DNA from: Gari tellinella
Taxonomy: Eukaryota; Mollusca; Bivalvia; Cardiida; Psammobiidae
Direction: 5' to 3'
Assembly: GCA_922989275.2 (NCBI GenBank)
Contig: OV277874.1
Location: 18,216,154 to 18,280,153, forward strand
Length of the DNA stretch: 64,000 nucleotides
Shown here: positions 53,720 to 64,000 of the stretch, in pieces
Position numbering within the stretch: the first letter of the stretch is position 1
Layout: each line of letters begins with the position of its first letter
Notes under the pieces: model-generated
Database searches by the model: none
The model's input: the letters and a program-made list of their open reading frames with translations, nothing else
What the model was told of the DNA's origin: nothing
Position numbers and translations under genes: made by a program

Positions 53720-54590
53720 GGTACTCTCGCAAATGGCTACTATCTTCCTTTTTGGGTAGCATACAGGTACACAAAAGTAAGTGAGTACTAACGTGGTTCT
53801 TCATTTGAAATTATTGTAAAATGCAATTGTTCTAAGGTAGCCATTTTGAAAACTGAACGCCATCTTGACTTACGGGTACAAGAAAGATACAAAGTAATTC
53901 CATGGTAATCAATTTAAATTGTCCAGAGTCAAAAAGAAATATTTGAAACAAATATCATTGAAATAGGACAAGTCTCAACGATTTTACTGTGAAATGCAAC
54001 ATTTCTGTAGCAGATATTATTAAGACATAACGGTCATCTTGAAGTTTAAGTGACTCACAGATACAAAGAAGCCATTGAATAATATCATCATTTAAAATTT
54101 GAATATTACATAATCAAAAAGTACTATATGACACAAAAGCATTGAAAAGAATAATTCTTTGCAACTTATTGCTAAATGCAATTATTCTGTATATTCCATG
54201 ATGGCCATCTTGAAAAATGGCGGCCATCTTGAATTTTAAGTGGCTGACGGGTTTTTTCAAAAGAGCAATCCCTAAGGAGTATGTGTGCCAATTGTTGTGC
54301 TTGTTATTCTCTTCAAATTTGCGACTATCTGCTCCACAATTTTCAAAAGTATAAGTAAAGTGTTCACACATGTTTGTTAGTAAGTATTTATAGGTGGCCA
54401 TTTTGATTTCTGCCATTTTCCAATTATATGCTAAAGATACAACTAGACAGGTAGCCAAAGTGAGTTTGACACCAATTTATTTTCTGGTATGTTAGTTCTT
54501 TCTTTAAAGAATGTTTTTTTATTATCATTATCATTTTGCTGCTATATATAATGAAGCGTATATTTGATTTGCTACATTCGGTTTTCTTCG
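53720..54590. repeat. Diverged subterminal repeats
   Basis: Recurring GCCATCTTGAA, AATTTTAAGTG and GGCCATTTTG words at about 180-190-bp spacing suggest older, decayed units of the right array. Confidence 0.5.
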
Positions 54591-55045
54591 GCAGCCATTT
54601 TGTTTCCGCCATTTCCCTAACCCTTGAAGTTTAGTTCGAAATGCAGTAGAATTATATTTCTGCCTTTTTAACAGGCAATGTTGATATTATGCCCATATGT
54701 CTGATTTAATTGTCTGGAAATAGCGTTCGATGGGGGCCATTTTGTTTGCCGCCATTTTGACCTTAAATACTAAAAACAGAGCTTGGCAAATGGCAGATTT
54801 GAATTCAGCACACTCAACTTATGTAAAACAACTGTTTGCCAACTATTAACACGAAATGCCAACTACTCTTTATTATTTACAAGTTTAAGGGGTTACAAAT
54901 AGAGTTTTCGGCGGCCATTTTGTTTCCACCATTTTGACCTTAAATACTGAAAATAGAGCTTGTCAAACGGCATATTTGGATTCAGCACACCCAAATTATG
55001 TAAAAACAACTGTTTGCCAACTTTTAACACGAAATGCCTAGTGGG
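54590..55045. repeat. Inverted copy of the 183-bp array
   Basis: GGCGGCCATTTTGTTTCC, CATTTTGACCTTAAATACT, GCACACCCAAATTATG and AACACGAAATGCCTA: reverse complement of the 49.2-50.3 kb unit, about 2.5 units. Confidence 0.93.
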
Positions 55046-55925
55046 GTCAGAATTCTCCAAAATCCGCCTAGGCTATCCCTATGTATTTTAATGTTTTAAT
55101 TTTGTTTAATGTCAAATGCGACGGTTATTTATTTCATCGTTTTTAGCAAACCGAAAGTAGCACTGATCATACTTTTTCTATATAACAAAGAAGCTGACTT
55201 TTAACATACTTAACAGACACGGGTTTTCACCTCGGTAAAAGAACGTTAACATGGATTAAAAGTAGATTCTGATCAGATGGTTACTATATAGGAACAGTCT
55301 CTATAATCAATGACTGTCCTCTCTGGTTCTTAAATGACATTATAGGTCTATAAATGCTGCCTATTACAGGTGAAAATGGGGATATTTAGTAAGACATACT
55401 TTGTATTATTCAGTTATTAATAATGACATGAATATTCATTAGGCAAAGGGTTAAACTGATCTTTTAAAATATATTGAATGGTAAACAGTTTCTTCAAAAA
55501 TGTATATTTTGTTTGTTCATTATATACCATCAGATTTTAGTTGACAGAAATTTCATAGAAATAGTTCAGCCTGTCATGCTCATAGCGCACGTGGATTTCA
55601 CCTCTCAAGGCTTCTGCCCAGGGGCCATAAAGCGCAAAGCATCATCACAACTAACAACAGGAAGTAACCAATTAGCTAGAAATCGAATTGTATACTGACC
55701 CCCCCACTGGGGTGCAGCTGCTGTCTCATACATGTAAGAGTCATCTCTGCTATGACAAGCCATAAAACGGAAGCTTAAGTCTTGGGTACACAGGCTGGAA
55801 TCAAAACACACCAAACTATTTTTTTTTATATAGAGGATCCACATTGTTATTCATGTGGGGAATAAATTTTAATCTCCTATACCATATGCACTCCTTCATG
55901 TGGAAAAGCTTAACCTATTATCCCC
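55046..55925. other. Unassigned sequence
   Basis: No recognisable features apart from ordinary AT-rich sequence. Confidence 0.35.
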
Positions 55926-56395
55926 ATCATTATGCCTTTTACTCCTTTAATGAAGTCCACCTTCATAAGCAACTAAATCCTCTTCATGCACTAAGCAGTC
56001 ATAATTATGAAACATAGGTGATATTTTATGTCGTAGTGGGTGGTGCCTTAAAGCAGGATTAAAGTAAAGCAGGGTGCACCTTAAGGCGCATTATGTTTTA
56101 CTTTCAACCTGCTTTAAGAGGTGACCTATATTCAATACTTAACACGGGCTGTGGGGTAATTGGTTTAGGTAATGGGTAAACCCATTACCCGATCGCCTGT
56201 TCCTACCTGGAAAGACAGGTGTCCATTAAAGGTAGATTGAAAAGTACATGCTACTTTACTTTCAGCTTGCTTTAAGCTACCATCTGCTAGGATATTCAAT
56301 GTTTTTAATGTTGCACATTCATACTAATAAAAACTTTGAATTAGAACTCTTTCCTTCAATGGAGGCATAAACCAAAGGCGTATTTAAAGGGTTAA
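55925..56395. mobile_element. Two adjacent family B elements
   Basis: First copy core at 56050-56116 (GCAGGGTGCACCTTAAGGCG), ending near 56168. Second copy about 56178-56391 (CCCATTACCCGATCGCC to TTTAAAGGG then TTAA), core loop deleted. Confidence 0.75.
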
Positions 56396-56579
56396 TAGGA
56401 AATACATACCGTTTTAACAACATAAATACTTTAGAACCGCTCTCCTATCATTAAATGTGTACTCTATTGAAAACTCAATGTTGAAAGTAAAGCATGTATT
56501 CCATCGTTTTAGTAGATTAAAACTTTATTTCTGTTGATCTTTTACCAGTTCACTAATTATAATAGGCTTAAAACTCTAT

Positions 56580-57010
56580 CATTTATAAAAAAAGTTTGGA
56601 ACCAGATAAGATGCAGCATATATACTAACAGGCTGATCAGGGGTAGAACTGTTTCACACTCATATATGTTTTAAGTCAAAATTGATATCATGTTCTAAAC
56701 TTTTATCAAGAAAGTAGGCAGTATTTTTTTTTAAAATATTAACCCTTATCATGATATTAGCATAATTGATCATTCCTACGGTATTGTTCCTTATTTAATC
56801 AGCTAAAGTAATAAATTAAATGATAGGTATTCATAGCGGGTAGGGTTTATGGTTGATTAACAGCAACCAGAATGTGCTATGACACAGTGACATCCATGTA
56901 ACGGGGTTTAACCCTTTACCCAATAGATGGTATTAGTTTTGAAGATAGGTGACCCCTTAAGGCAGGTTACGGTACATTCTGCTTTAAGCTATCATCTGCT
57001 GGGAGGTATA
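56580..57010. repeat. Degraded D-like core and B left half
   Basis: AAAGTTTGGAACCAGATAAG..GGCTGATCAGGGGTAGAACTG at 56593-56655, and a B remnant at 56908-57005 (TTAACCCTTTACCCAATAG, collapsed core). Confidence 0.55.
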
Positions 57011-57845
57011 ACATATTTATTGAGGTGCAGAGTGATGACTTATTTTAATAAACATATGAATAAATGATATGCATAGAACGGTATATCTATGGAAGTTTTT
57101 GTAAGTTTTATTGTAGGTAAAGTAAATGCATGTCTTAATTCTATTTTTGAACAATATGAGAGATTACGCTTTCAATAATGTATAGCCAGGTTCTACTGTA
57201 TATAATATAAGCTCTACACTAACAAGCAGACGATCTCCTCAAATTCGTGTTTGAGGATAAAGGATTTTCGATACTATGTGTACTTCACTATTGAACCGGA
57301 AACAACCGCTCATTCAGGGGGCGCTACTCTTATCACACTTTCCATGCGGGGTAACTCTGTATATCGGTAGGGCCCCATTGATACTTTATGTCTAAACTAC
57401 TGTAAATTACATGTAAAACAAGTTGATTTTACTTTTTATGAGGTTATAGACTCTTGTTTTGTGGTTTGTCTGACATTTCATGAACAAACACTTACCCTGG
57501 GCTACATATAGTAGACATTTTGTGGTGTCAAACCTGCTGTTCGAATTTAGGTTGACATCCCACTGAGAATGAGGTAAGCGGGCCACTATGCTTTGTTTAC
57601 ATTGTTAGAGAACCGATTTTAGTTGCAATAACTTACCCATCGTATTATAAGTTGAAAATAACCAGTGTATCCAGTATCTATGTAAAAAATAACTTTTATT
57701 CACATAGAAATTTGTAATTGGCTCGAAGATGCTTAGGTGTTCGAATAATGGTGGTACCGGGATACATATTACACAATTACAAACAGTGACAACCCTGATC
57801 TTAGGGCTACTATATGAGTATTATGTAAGCATGTTGAGGCTAAAT
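57011..57845. other. Unassigned sequence
   Basis: Nothing recognised. Confidence 0.35.
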
Positions 57846-57850
57846 TACAA

Positions 57851-58330
57851 CAGTGCTCCCTCCCTACAACGGTCCTCCGAACAACGATTCCCTCAATACA
57901 AAAATGCTCGCCACTATTCCATTTCACTGCTGCGATATCGTCTGCTTAAATTTGTCGTCTGCGCTTTTGTCAAGATTACATATTGAAATCAAGAATGGCA
58001 AACACTTTGAATCCAGATCAGACGTCGCATTACGCGGCGTCTGATCTGGATTCAAGCTGTTTGCGAATCTAAGCCAGGCTCCGAGGTTATGAAGCATTTG
58101 AGCTGAATCTAAACTCGTTCCCAAGCATTTGATTGGTCAGATTTGAGCCTAGGCTCAAATCTGACCAATCAAATGCTTGGGAACACATTCATACTCAACT
58201 AAAACGCTTTATAACCTCGGAGCCAGGTGGTGCTTAGAGCTCTAATGGTTTTAATTTTCCTCCGAACAATTAACAAACACAATATTTGTCTCCCCTTGGA
58301 TGTCGCTCTACCTAGAGAGGGAGCACATGT
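57851..58330. mobile_element. Family E element with nested family K palindrome
   Basis: CAGTGCTCCCTCCCTACAAC at 57851 and CTAGAGAGGGAGCAC at 58330; core GATCAGACGTCGCATTACGC. A K element lies at 58077-58224. Confidence 0.85.
58077..58224. mobile_element. Family K palindromic element
   Basis: Tips GGCTCCGAGGTTATGAAGC and GCTTTATAACCTCGGAGCC; centre CCCAAGCATTTGATTGGTCA to its exact complement around GAGCCTAGGCTC. About 148 bp. Confidence 0.9.
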
Positions 58331-58369
58331 ATGCTTCACTTTTAATGATCAAATTATTCGGGAGATTTT

Positions 58370-58620
58370 TACCCCTTCACTGCTTTATTGTCGTCAGCTC
58401 CACAGAGCTCCAGATAAGGGGGGTATTTCAAAAATTAAAATCTTTATTTCTGCTTTAAACCCTATGGTGTCACTACTCATTAGAATCGTCTCTTCGAGAC
58501 GATTCTAATAAGTAGTAACACCATAGTATTTGGTGCTAAAATGAGTGAGATAATGCTGGATTTGTTAAATTTACTCCCTCTTATCTGGAGCCCTGGCTTC
58601 AGTAGTGTTGTCTGCGAGCA
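58370..58620. mobile_element. Family D fragment with nested family I
   Basis: ACCCCTTCACTGCTTTATTG and CAGTAGTGTTGTCTGCGAG are D left-end sequence, interrupted by I at 58403-58595. Confidence 0.8.
58403..58595. mobile_element. Family I miniature element, copy 3
   Basis: CAGAGCTCCAGATAAGGGG to CTTATCTGGAGCCCTG, 193 bp, flanked by GCTCCA / GCTTCA (6 bp, one change). Perfect inner palindrome CGTCTCTTCGAGACG. Confidence 0.93.
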
Positions 58621-58628
58621 CTCGTATA

Positions 58629-58859
58629 CAATAGAGAAAACGTTATTCTTTCCCAATAAACGCTTAAAATTACGCTAAAACTATTATTTTTATTGCAAAC
58701 AGTTTAGAGCCAGATCAGACGCCGGGTAACCAAACTGTTTGCCACCAAGATAAACATGAATTACCAGAATTGTCAAAAAGTTTCACTTTTCTACGTTTTA
58801 GTGTTTTGCGTTTGCGTTTCGTTTCGTTTAAACGGGAAAGAATAACATTTTCTCCTCTG
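58629..58859. mobile_element. Family A miniature element
   Basis: CAATAGAGAAAACGTTATTC to CATTTTCTCCTCTG, TA-flanked; right core arm deleted. Confidence 0.88.
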
Positions 58860-59040
58860 TACCTTAGTAGTTATCTTGAACTCTTGAAATCTCGTACACC
58901 CTAGTTTATCCTTATTGGTTAAAGGCCTCGTGATTAAATTACTACGCATCTCAACTCCTACCAGTGTTCGATTGCACGATAAAACACTGGTATGAATTTA
59001 TTATTTCTTAAATAATAATAATAATAATCCAAGGTATATA

Positions 59041-59253
59041 CCGTGAGACCTCTCTAACACCACCACACACTTTCTGTTGTCTTATGGGTGTTAGGGACGG
59101 GTGGCAGCTTGAAGCGGGGAGGGAGAAGGTGAGGCTGAGAGCTCCTTTAGGAGCTTGCTGTTTCGCCTACGTTTTGCTTTGGGCGACCGCCTGTCTTTTT
59201 AGGGCATTATTTCCCATCCGCTTTCTGTGGTCGTGATGCAGAGATTTTACTGT
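59041..59253. mobile_element. Family H element
   Basis: GTGAGACCTCTCTAACACCAC to GCAGAGATTTTACTG, inner palindrome GAGCTCCTTTAGGAGCTTG. Confidence 0.7.
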
Positions 59254-59432
59254 TTCTAATAGGGATTTCTCACCTACTCTCGAGAAACATTTTATCAGGA
59301 GACACACGCGTTCCTACTTGAAATATTTATAGTGAAGAAACGTATAGAAAATGGTAGTAAATGTGCATTTTTATTTCCTATGAATTATGGACGAATAGAG
59401 AAGCGCACTTTGTAAAGGTTTTTCTTCCAACC

Positions 59433-59441
59433 TATTTTGCC

Positions 59442-59472
<31 letters not shown>

Positions 59473-59475
59473 ACC
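59433..59475. repeat. Poly-C and CA microsatellite
   Basis: A run of about 18 C followed by (CA)n. Length uncertain in any assembly. Confidence 0.85.
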
Positions 59476-59776
59476 CACCTCCCTCACGGATGATAACAAG
59501 AACACAGGGGTTAACATTGAACAGTTTGGATCTTAAACATGCACCGGGTAACGCAGTGTCTGTTCTGGGTTCAAACTATTTATGAAAAAACATGAAATGA
59601 TAACTGAGTTTTTTCGCAGACGATATCTTTAAAAGCAGGGTTTGGTTATATACTGACCACACTTCGCCGATAATCAATATATTATTTGAGATGCCCCCTT
59701 ATTAACCATTTGTAAACGACGTCATCAAGAGTACATGTCGCCATCGAAGTAGGTGAGAAATGCCTAATATTATCCT

Positions 59777-60133
59777 GTGATGAGTTCAGTAAAGAAATCG
59801 ATGGCCATCGATTGCGAGTTGGCTACCGGTCTGAAATACAGTGGAGAAAACATTTTCTTTCCATATAACCCCGGTTACGCTTAATCTATTATTTTCATTG
59901 CAAACAGTTTGGAGCCAGATCAGACGCCGGGTAACCCGGCGTCTGATCAGGCTCCAAACTGTTTGCCACTCAGATCAAAACTGGTAGTCAGATTTGTCAA
60001 AAAGTTTTCATTTTCTATATTTCAATGTAATGCGTTTGCGTTTGAACGAAAGAATTACGTTTTCGCCACTGTATTTCAGACCGGTAGCCAACTCGCAATC
60101 GATAGCCATCGATTTCTTTACTGAACTCGTCAC
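59777..60133. mobile_element. Palindromic element with a family A copy at its exact centre
   Basis: Left arm 59777-59838 (GTGATGAGTTCAGTAAAG to CTACCGGTCTGAAATA) and right arm 60072-60133 are complementary with about two mismatches in 62. The A element 59839-60071 sits at the central TA. Confidence 0.92.
59839..60071. mobile_element. Family A miniature element at palindrome centre
   Basis: CAGTGGAGAAAACATTTTC to CGTTTTCGCCACTG, TA on both sides, perfect core. Confidence 0.93.
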
Positions 60134-60328
60134 TGATTGATGGTTGCTTTTCATGGTGTTACTGTGTACCCGTATTCATGCAATATGTCTGTATCCAAGG
60201 TATATACAGTGAGCCACTGGTACTTGACACATACATCTAGATCTATTACCCCCCCAAAAATGTGTTTTTTTACTAGATCTAGACTTCTATTATAGATACC
60301 GTCAAATAAAAAATATATATATTGTCGA

Positions 60329-60368
60329 ACTTCGATATCTGAAACTCGGTTAAGTCGAACATACCCGT
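60329..60368. repeat. Family G end fragment
   Basis: GTCGAACTTCGATATCTGAAA to GTCGAACATACCCGTAT: a G terminus cut exactly where the 338-bp repeat begins. Confidence 0.6.
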
Positions 60369-60706
60369 ATTTTACACGAACTGACCAGTTAAAACACTGT
60401 ACACAGTCATTGTACACGACATTCTTTAAGAAATGGAGAGTTATTTCTAATTGCTATAATTTCTTGAAAAAAGCATGATCATCAGCATGAGTATCACTAA
60501 CAGTGCAATTACACAATATTTAGCTGAGGGAACCAGCGGGAATTAATTTGTTATTCAACAATACTAAATTCATGTTAGGTGTATTTTAAGTGGGAGAATG
60601 AACTCGTATCTCACCATTCCTGAAAAATAATGCAGACTCGGCCCCTTCGGGGCCTCGTCTCCATTATTTTTCAGGAATGGAGAGATACTCGTCCATTCTC
60701 CCTAAC
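60369..60706. repeat. 338-bp repeat, copy 1 (identical to 62347-62684)
   Basis: From ATTTTACACGAACTGACC to ATTCTCCCTAAC. Its right part is a hairpin (60577-60719) with arms AGGTGTATTTTAAGTGGGAG, CCATTCCTGAAAAATAATG and loop CCCCTTCGGGG. Confidence 0.95.
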
Positions 60707-60741
60707 TTAAAATACACCTGTGCTATTATCCCATTCAAAAA

Positions 60742-60876
60742 CGCTCCATTATTTTTCAGGAATGGAGCGTTCGGAACAATAGGTCTCCATTACGTTTTCC
60801 TACACAAATGTGTAATAGTTACACAATTGTGTTGGAAAAAGTAATGGAGACTTATTGTTCCGAACGCTCCATTCCT
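60742..60876. repeat. Hairpin of the same family
   Basis: CGCTCCATTATTTTTCAGG, CGTTCGGAACAATAG, TCTCCATTACGTTTTCC pair with GGAAAAAGTAATGGAGA, TATTGTTCCGAACG and CGCTCCATTCC. Shares CCATTATTTTTCAGGAATGG with the 338-bp repeat. Confidence 0.88.
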
Positions 60877-60881
60877 AAATA

Positions 60882-61127
60882 CAGTGGAGAATGCGTTATT
60901 CTTTCCAATAAACGCGTTTACGCTAAAACTAGTATTTCCATTGCAATTAGTTTGGAGCCAGATCAGACGCCGGGTAACCCGGTGTCTGATCAGGCTCCAA
61001 ACTGTTTGCCACTCAGATTAAAACGGATACTCAGAATTGTCGAAAAGTTGTCATTTTCTCCATTCTACTGCAATGTGTTTGCGATTCGTGCGCGTTTAAA
61101 CGGGAAAGAATAACGTATTCTCCACTG
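60882..61127. mobile_element. Family A miniature element, full copy
   Basis: CAGTGGAGAATGCGTTATTC to CGTATTCTCCACTG, TA-flanked, intact core. Confidence 0.94.
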
Positions 61128-61140
61128 TAAAAAGAGACAA

Positions 61141-61505
61141 CTAAGCGACCACTGACCAAAGATGCAGGGTTATCTTTTAAGAGAGGTTGCCGCTAAACGC
61201 AGTACAAAATTAATACAGAAGGCTCCTATATGAACATTCTGTATTACTTTTATCCTGCATTAAGCCGCAACCTGCAGTGAAAACTACAAATACATTTATA
61301 TCGATTTTAGTGGTAGCTGAAGACAGGTTTGACTGTGCATACAGTAAAACCTCCCTATTACTACAACTAATTATTTGTTCACTGTTTGGTTCTAAGACCG
61401 GTGACTAGTTCCATTCAAGGAAAGTGAAAGTAACACAGAAAATTCCTTTTGAAGCTTTCTGTTTTACTTACATCTTCCTTTAGCTGTCACTTGTATTTTA
61501 TTCGC
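61141..61505. mobile_element. Two family H elements
   Basis: About 61141-61337 (inner AGAAGGCTCCTATATGAAC, end GAAGACAGGTTTGACTG), then 61342-61505 beginning CAGTAAAACCTCCCTATTAC with inner AGAAAATTCCTTTTGAAGC and no right tip. Confidence 0.7.
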
Positions 61506-61549
61506 CTTCAGCAAGCTACAAACGACTAGACACTTAAAGCGAATACCCT

Positions 61550-61690
61550 TACAAAAAGTTTGGAGTGTAATAAAACGCCGACAAATTCGGCGTCTTAACA
61601 GAATCCAATCCATTTGACATCAGATTATAATAAATTTGCAAACAGCTTGGATCCAGTCCTGACACAAAATACGTCGATGTTTCATGTGGA
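61550..61690. repeat. Variant core hairpins
   Basis: AAACGCCGACAAATTCGGCGT at 61576-61598 between GTTTGGAGT and ATCCAATCC, and a second pair AACAGCTTGGATCCAG / GTGGATCCAT at 61639-61693. Confidence 0.55.
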
Positions 61691-61811
61691 TCCATACTGG
61701 TTTACACTTGATTAATATATCCATATCCTCAAGTATACATGTAGCTGATTTTGGTTAACTTTCAAAGAAAAGCAGACGATAACTTTAGCAGACACTAATT
61801 GCTTTGGTATA

Positions 61812-62020
61812 CAATTACACCTCTCTATTACGACCACTAAACTAGGCATTTTTTGTGTGTGTGTGTTTAAGGCAGGTGACTGCTTAAAGTAAGGTTGATG
61901 TAAAATAGAAAACACCGTTTTGAGCTTTTTGTTTTACTTTCATCTCTCTTTAAGCTCCACCTGGCTTTTATACAATCAATTAGCTTTTTGTTTAGTAGTC
62001 GTGATAGAAGGGGTTTACTG
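61812..62020. mobile_element. Family H element
   Basis: CAATTACACCTCTCTATTACG to GTGATAGAAGGGGTTTACTG, TA-flanked; inner AGAAAACACCGTTTTGAGC. Confidence 0.78.
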
Positions 62021-62346
62021 TATAAATTGTCCAAATGGTGTCTGATATGGGTTGTAATCCGTACTTACAATTGTGACCATAATAACATGAACAAACGCCT
62101 TAGATCCAGATCAGATGCCGGGTAAGTTGACGACGGATCCGGGTCTAAGATGTTTTACCAATGATACTTAGAAGATATTTTCAAGCTGCTAAATAAACAC
62201 ACATACACAAGTATAAGTCCCATTCGAAAGAAGAAAGAAAATCCAGATTATGAAATAAATCCGACGTTTTCAAATATTTTCCCGGTGTCATATTAACACA
62301 GAATGAGAATAGCCAGAGAGGTTCTGGTCAGCCATTGTCTACGTTG

Positions 62347-62684
62347 ATTTTACACGAACTGACCAGTTAAAACACTGTACACAGTCATTGTACACGACAT
62401 TCTTTAAGAAATGGAGAGTTATTTCTAATTGCTATAATTTCTTGAAAAAAGCATGATCATCAGCATGAGTATCACTAACAGTGCAATTACACAATATTTA
62501 GCTGAGGGAACCAGCGGGAATTAATTTGTTATTCAACAATACTAAATTCATGTTAGGTGTATTTTAAGTGGGAGAATGAACTCGTATCTCACCATTCCTG
62601 AAAAATAATGCAGACTCGGCCCCTTCGGGGCCTCGTCTCCATTATTTTTCAGGAATGGAGAGATACTCGTCCATTCTCCCTAAC
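62347..62684. repeat. 338-bp repeat, copy 2
   Basis: No difference from copy 1 found by eye. It stops before the last 13 bp of the hairpin arm that copy 1 has. Confidence 0.95.
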
Positions 62685-62868
62685 AGAACAATATCTGTGC
62701 GGTAAAAATAAATAATTACCAGTTTCACAGGAGCCCCATGGGGCATATTTTGCTCACCTGAGAATAGCTGACAAAATGGAGATAATGATTTAGTCCAGGA
62801 CGGGGTCATTTTTTACACGAGGGGCATAATTTGAACAATCGTGATAGAGGACCTGTAGAGGATACAAG

Positions 62869-63890
62869 TCATTTCGTACCCAAGTCATTTCGTACCCAAG
62901 ACATTTTGTACCCACATCTTGGTCATTTCGTACCCAAACCTTTTCGTACCCAAGACATTTCGTACCCACTATCATGGTCATTTCGTACCCACGTACGTGG
63001 TCACTTCGTACCCATATATAAACACCCCCATCAAATTCCCTCTATCATGGTCATTTCGTACCCACGAACGTGGTCAATTCGTACCCATATATAAAACCCC
63101 ATCAAATTCCATAATTCAATAATTTTGGTGAACATTTTCAACGAATAAACACTATCAAAGTTATTAATTATTATTTCTGGTAGCATTTATGTGTATAAGG
63201 CTTGATAGGTGCATTTTTGAATTTGAATTTTGTTGCTTTGAAATGCCATCGTATCGATATTTGCCTCCATTAACCGTCTTAAATTGAATAAAGATTTTAG
63301 AAAATAATTACATGGTTTGTTATGATAACATTATGTTACAAACTAACCATTCCTATCACTGTATGTGTTAAAAGAAGCGCATTTAATCTCGTCAAATCAG
63401 TGAATAAGTATGCATGTTAATTATCGGATAATGTACCAATTAATAGTCAATTAATTGCAAAAAAGGATATTATAATTGCAACTATACATCGTTTGTATTG
63501 TTTTACACACTTGAAAGATCCGTACCATGTGTACTTTAGAAGTGTGCCGCTATCCCGTCAAATCACAAGGTAATTAAGCACGCGACTAAGTGTGATATTC
63601 CCGTGTCGTTGTTCAATAGAAAGCGCAAAAACAAAATTTTAGAGTGAGATTTGTGAATTAGAAATACACGTTTTATGTAGATTAGAATTTTTTTTGGATA
63701 AAAATCGTGTTTCGAAAAAACAATTGTAGTACATTTAGGCATACAATATTTTACATTCTTTGTCAGACAGCTTTGTAATGAACATGATTTGAAGACAACT
63801 GCGCTATAGTTCACATAAAACTGTTTTATACAATATCTGAGCTTGTACTTCAGAGTTGAATTGTAATTCGTGGGTACGAAATGACCACGT
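62869..63890. mobile_element. Element with GTCATTTCGTACCC terminal and subterminal repeats
   Basis: At least nine copies of GTCATTTCGTACCCA or close variants at 62869-63090, including CACGTACGTGG and CACGAACGTGG hairpins. A single inverted copy (CGTGGGTACGAAATGACCACG) lies at 63869-63889. The AT-rich interior has no coding motif. The inverted copy suggests the other terminus. Confidence 0.7.
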
Positions 63891-64000
63891 TAAAAAAGCC
63901 AAAAAAAGATGGGTTTTTTTTCCTTTTCAAATTTTTTTTGGGTTTGAAACGGGACTCCTACTGCCTATTTTCACCAGTTAAATATTTGTTTACAAGACAG
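63891..64000. other. Unassigned window end
   Basis: T-rich sequence, nothing recognised. Confidence 0.3.

Larger units (their letters stand above)
49215..55045. mobile_element. Composite element: inverted tandem arrays around a broken ORF
   Basis: Left array (49215-50275) and right array (54590-55045) consist of the same roughly 183-bp unit in opposite orientation. The outermost units are the most similar pair: from AGGCATTTCGTGTTAAAAG to TATTTGTAACCCC there are only about five differences in 160 bp, and both share GTTTGACAAGCTCTATTTT, which inner units lack. A degenerate frame lies between. This is the layout of a DNA transposon with arrayed subterminal repeats. The ends flank with TA, but a clear target duplication is not proven. 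Confidence 0.75.

Noticed and set aside
62790..63122. Frames with HFVPKSFRTQD repeats
   Set aside because: Translation of the GTCATTTCGTACCCA array.

Overview
The window is eukaryotic nuclear DNA, AT-rich and dense in repeats, most likely from a bivalve mollusc. Reasons: genes with many short GT-AG exons; swarms of palindromic miniature elements; AGGTCA-rich dispersed repeats; and a degenerate reading frame that resembles, from memory, a multicopy family of molluscs and cnidarians. The species assignment is an inference.

Two host genes, both on the minus strand, were reconstructed by joining exons whose splice sites and reading phases agree. (1) A complete 8-exon cathepsin L-like cysteine protease, coding positions 21194 down to 10899, 330 residues, with signal peptide, inhibitory propeptide, and the Cys/His/Asn active site. 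Its stop codon directly abuts a 38-bp minisatellite. (2) A gene from about 42141 (putative non-coding exon) and 39226 (ATG) down to 30251. It encodes a 275-residue protein I do not recognise: an acidic Asp/Glu/Tyr-rich N-terminal half, a cysteine-rich double membrane segment, and an acidic tail.

The rest is almost all mobile DNA. Positions 1-2036 hold the 3' part of a non-LTR retrotransposon with an open reverse transcriptase frame. Decayed Tc1-like transposase (33.8-34.4 kb) and another non-LTR reverse transcriptase (35.0-35.7 kb) lie in introns of gene 2. A roughly 5.8-kb composite element (49.2-55.05 kb) has tandem arrays in inverted orientation around a broken open reading frame. A 1.8-kb element with 26-bp perfect inverted repeats lies at 45.76-47.57 kb, a 919-bp TTAA element at 24.92-25.84 kb, and a GTACCC-rich element at the right end.

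Most striking are at least ten families of short hairpin elements. For reference I call them A (TA target, CAGTGGAGAA tips, about 246 bp, some 25 copies), B (TTAA target, CCCTTT tips, 244 bp), C (CAGTGAAACCCC), D (TTAA-like, CCCYTTCACT, about 205 bp), E (CAGTGCTCCCTCC), F, G (CAGTCGAA..TCGA), H (CAGTAAAACCTCTCTA), I (CAGRGCTCCAGATAAG, 6-bp target duplication) and K (GGCTCCGAGG). Families A, D and E have unrelated tips and different target sites, yet carry the same 60-70 bp palindromic core centred on GATCAGACGCCG..CGGCGTCTGATC. Nested insertions allow relative dating. No RNA genes beyond one degenerate tRNA-like sequence and no CRISPR arrays were seen.
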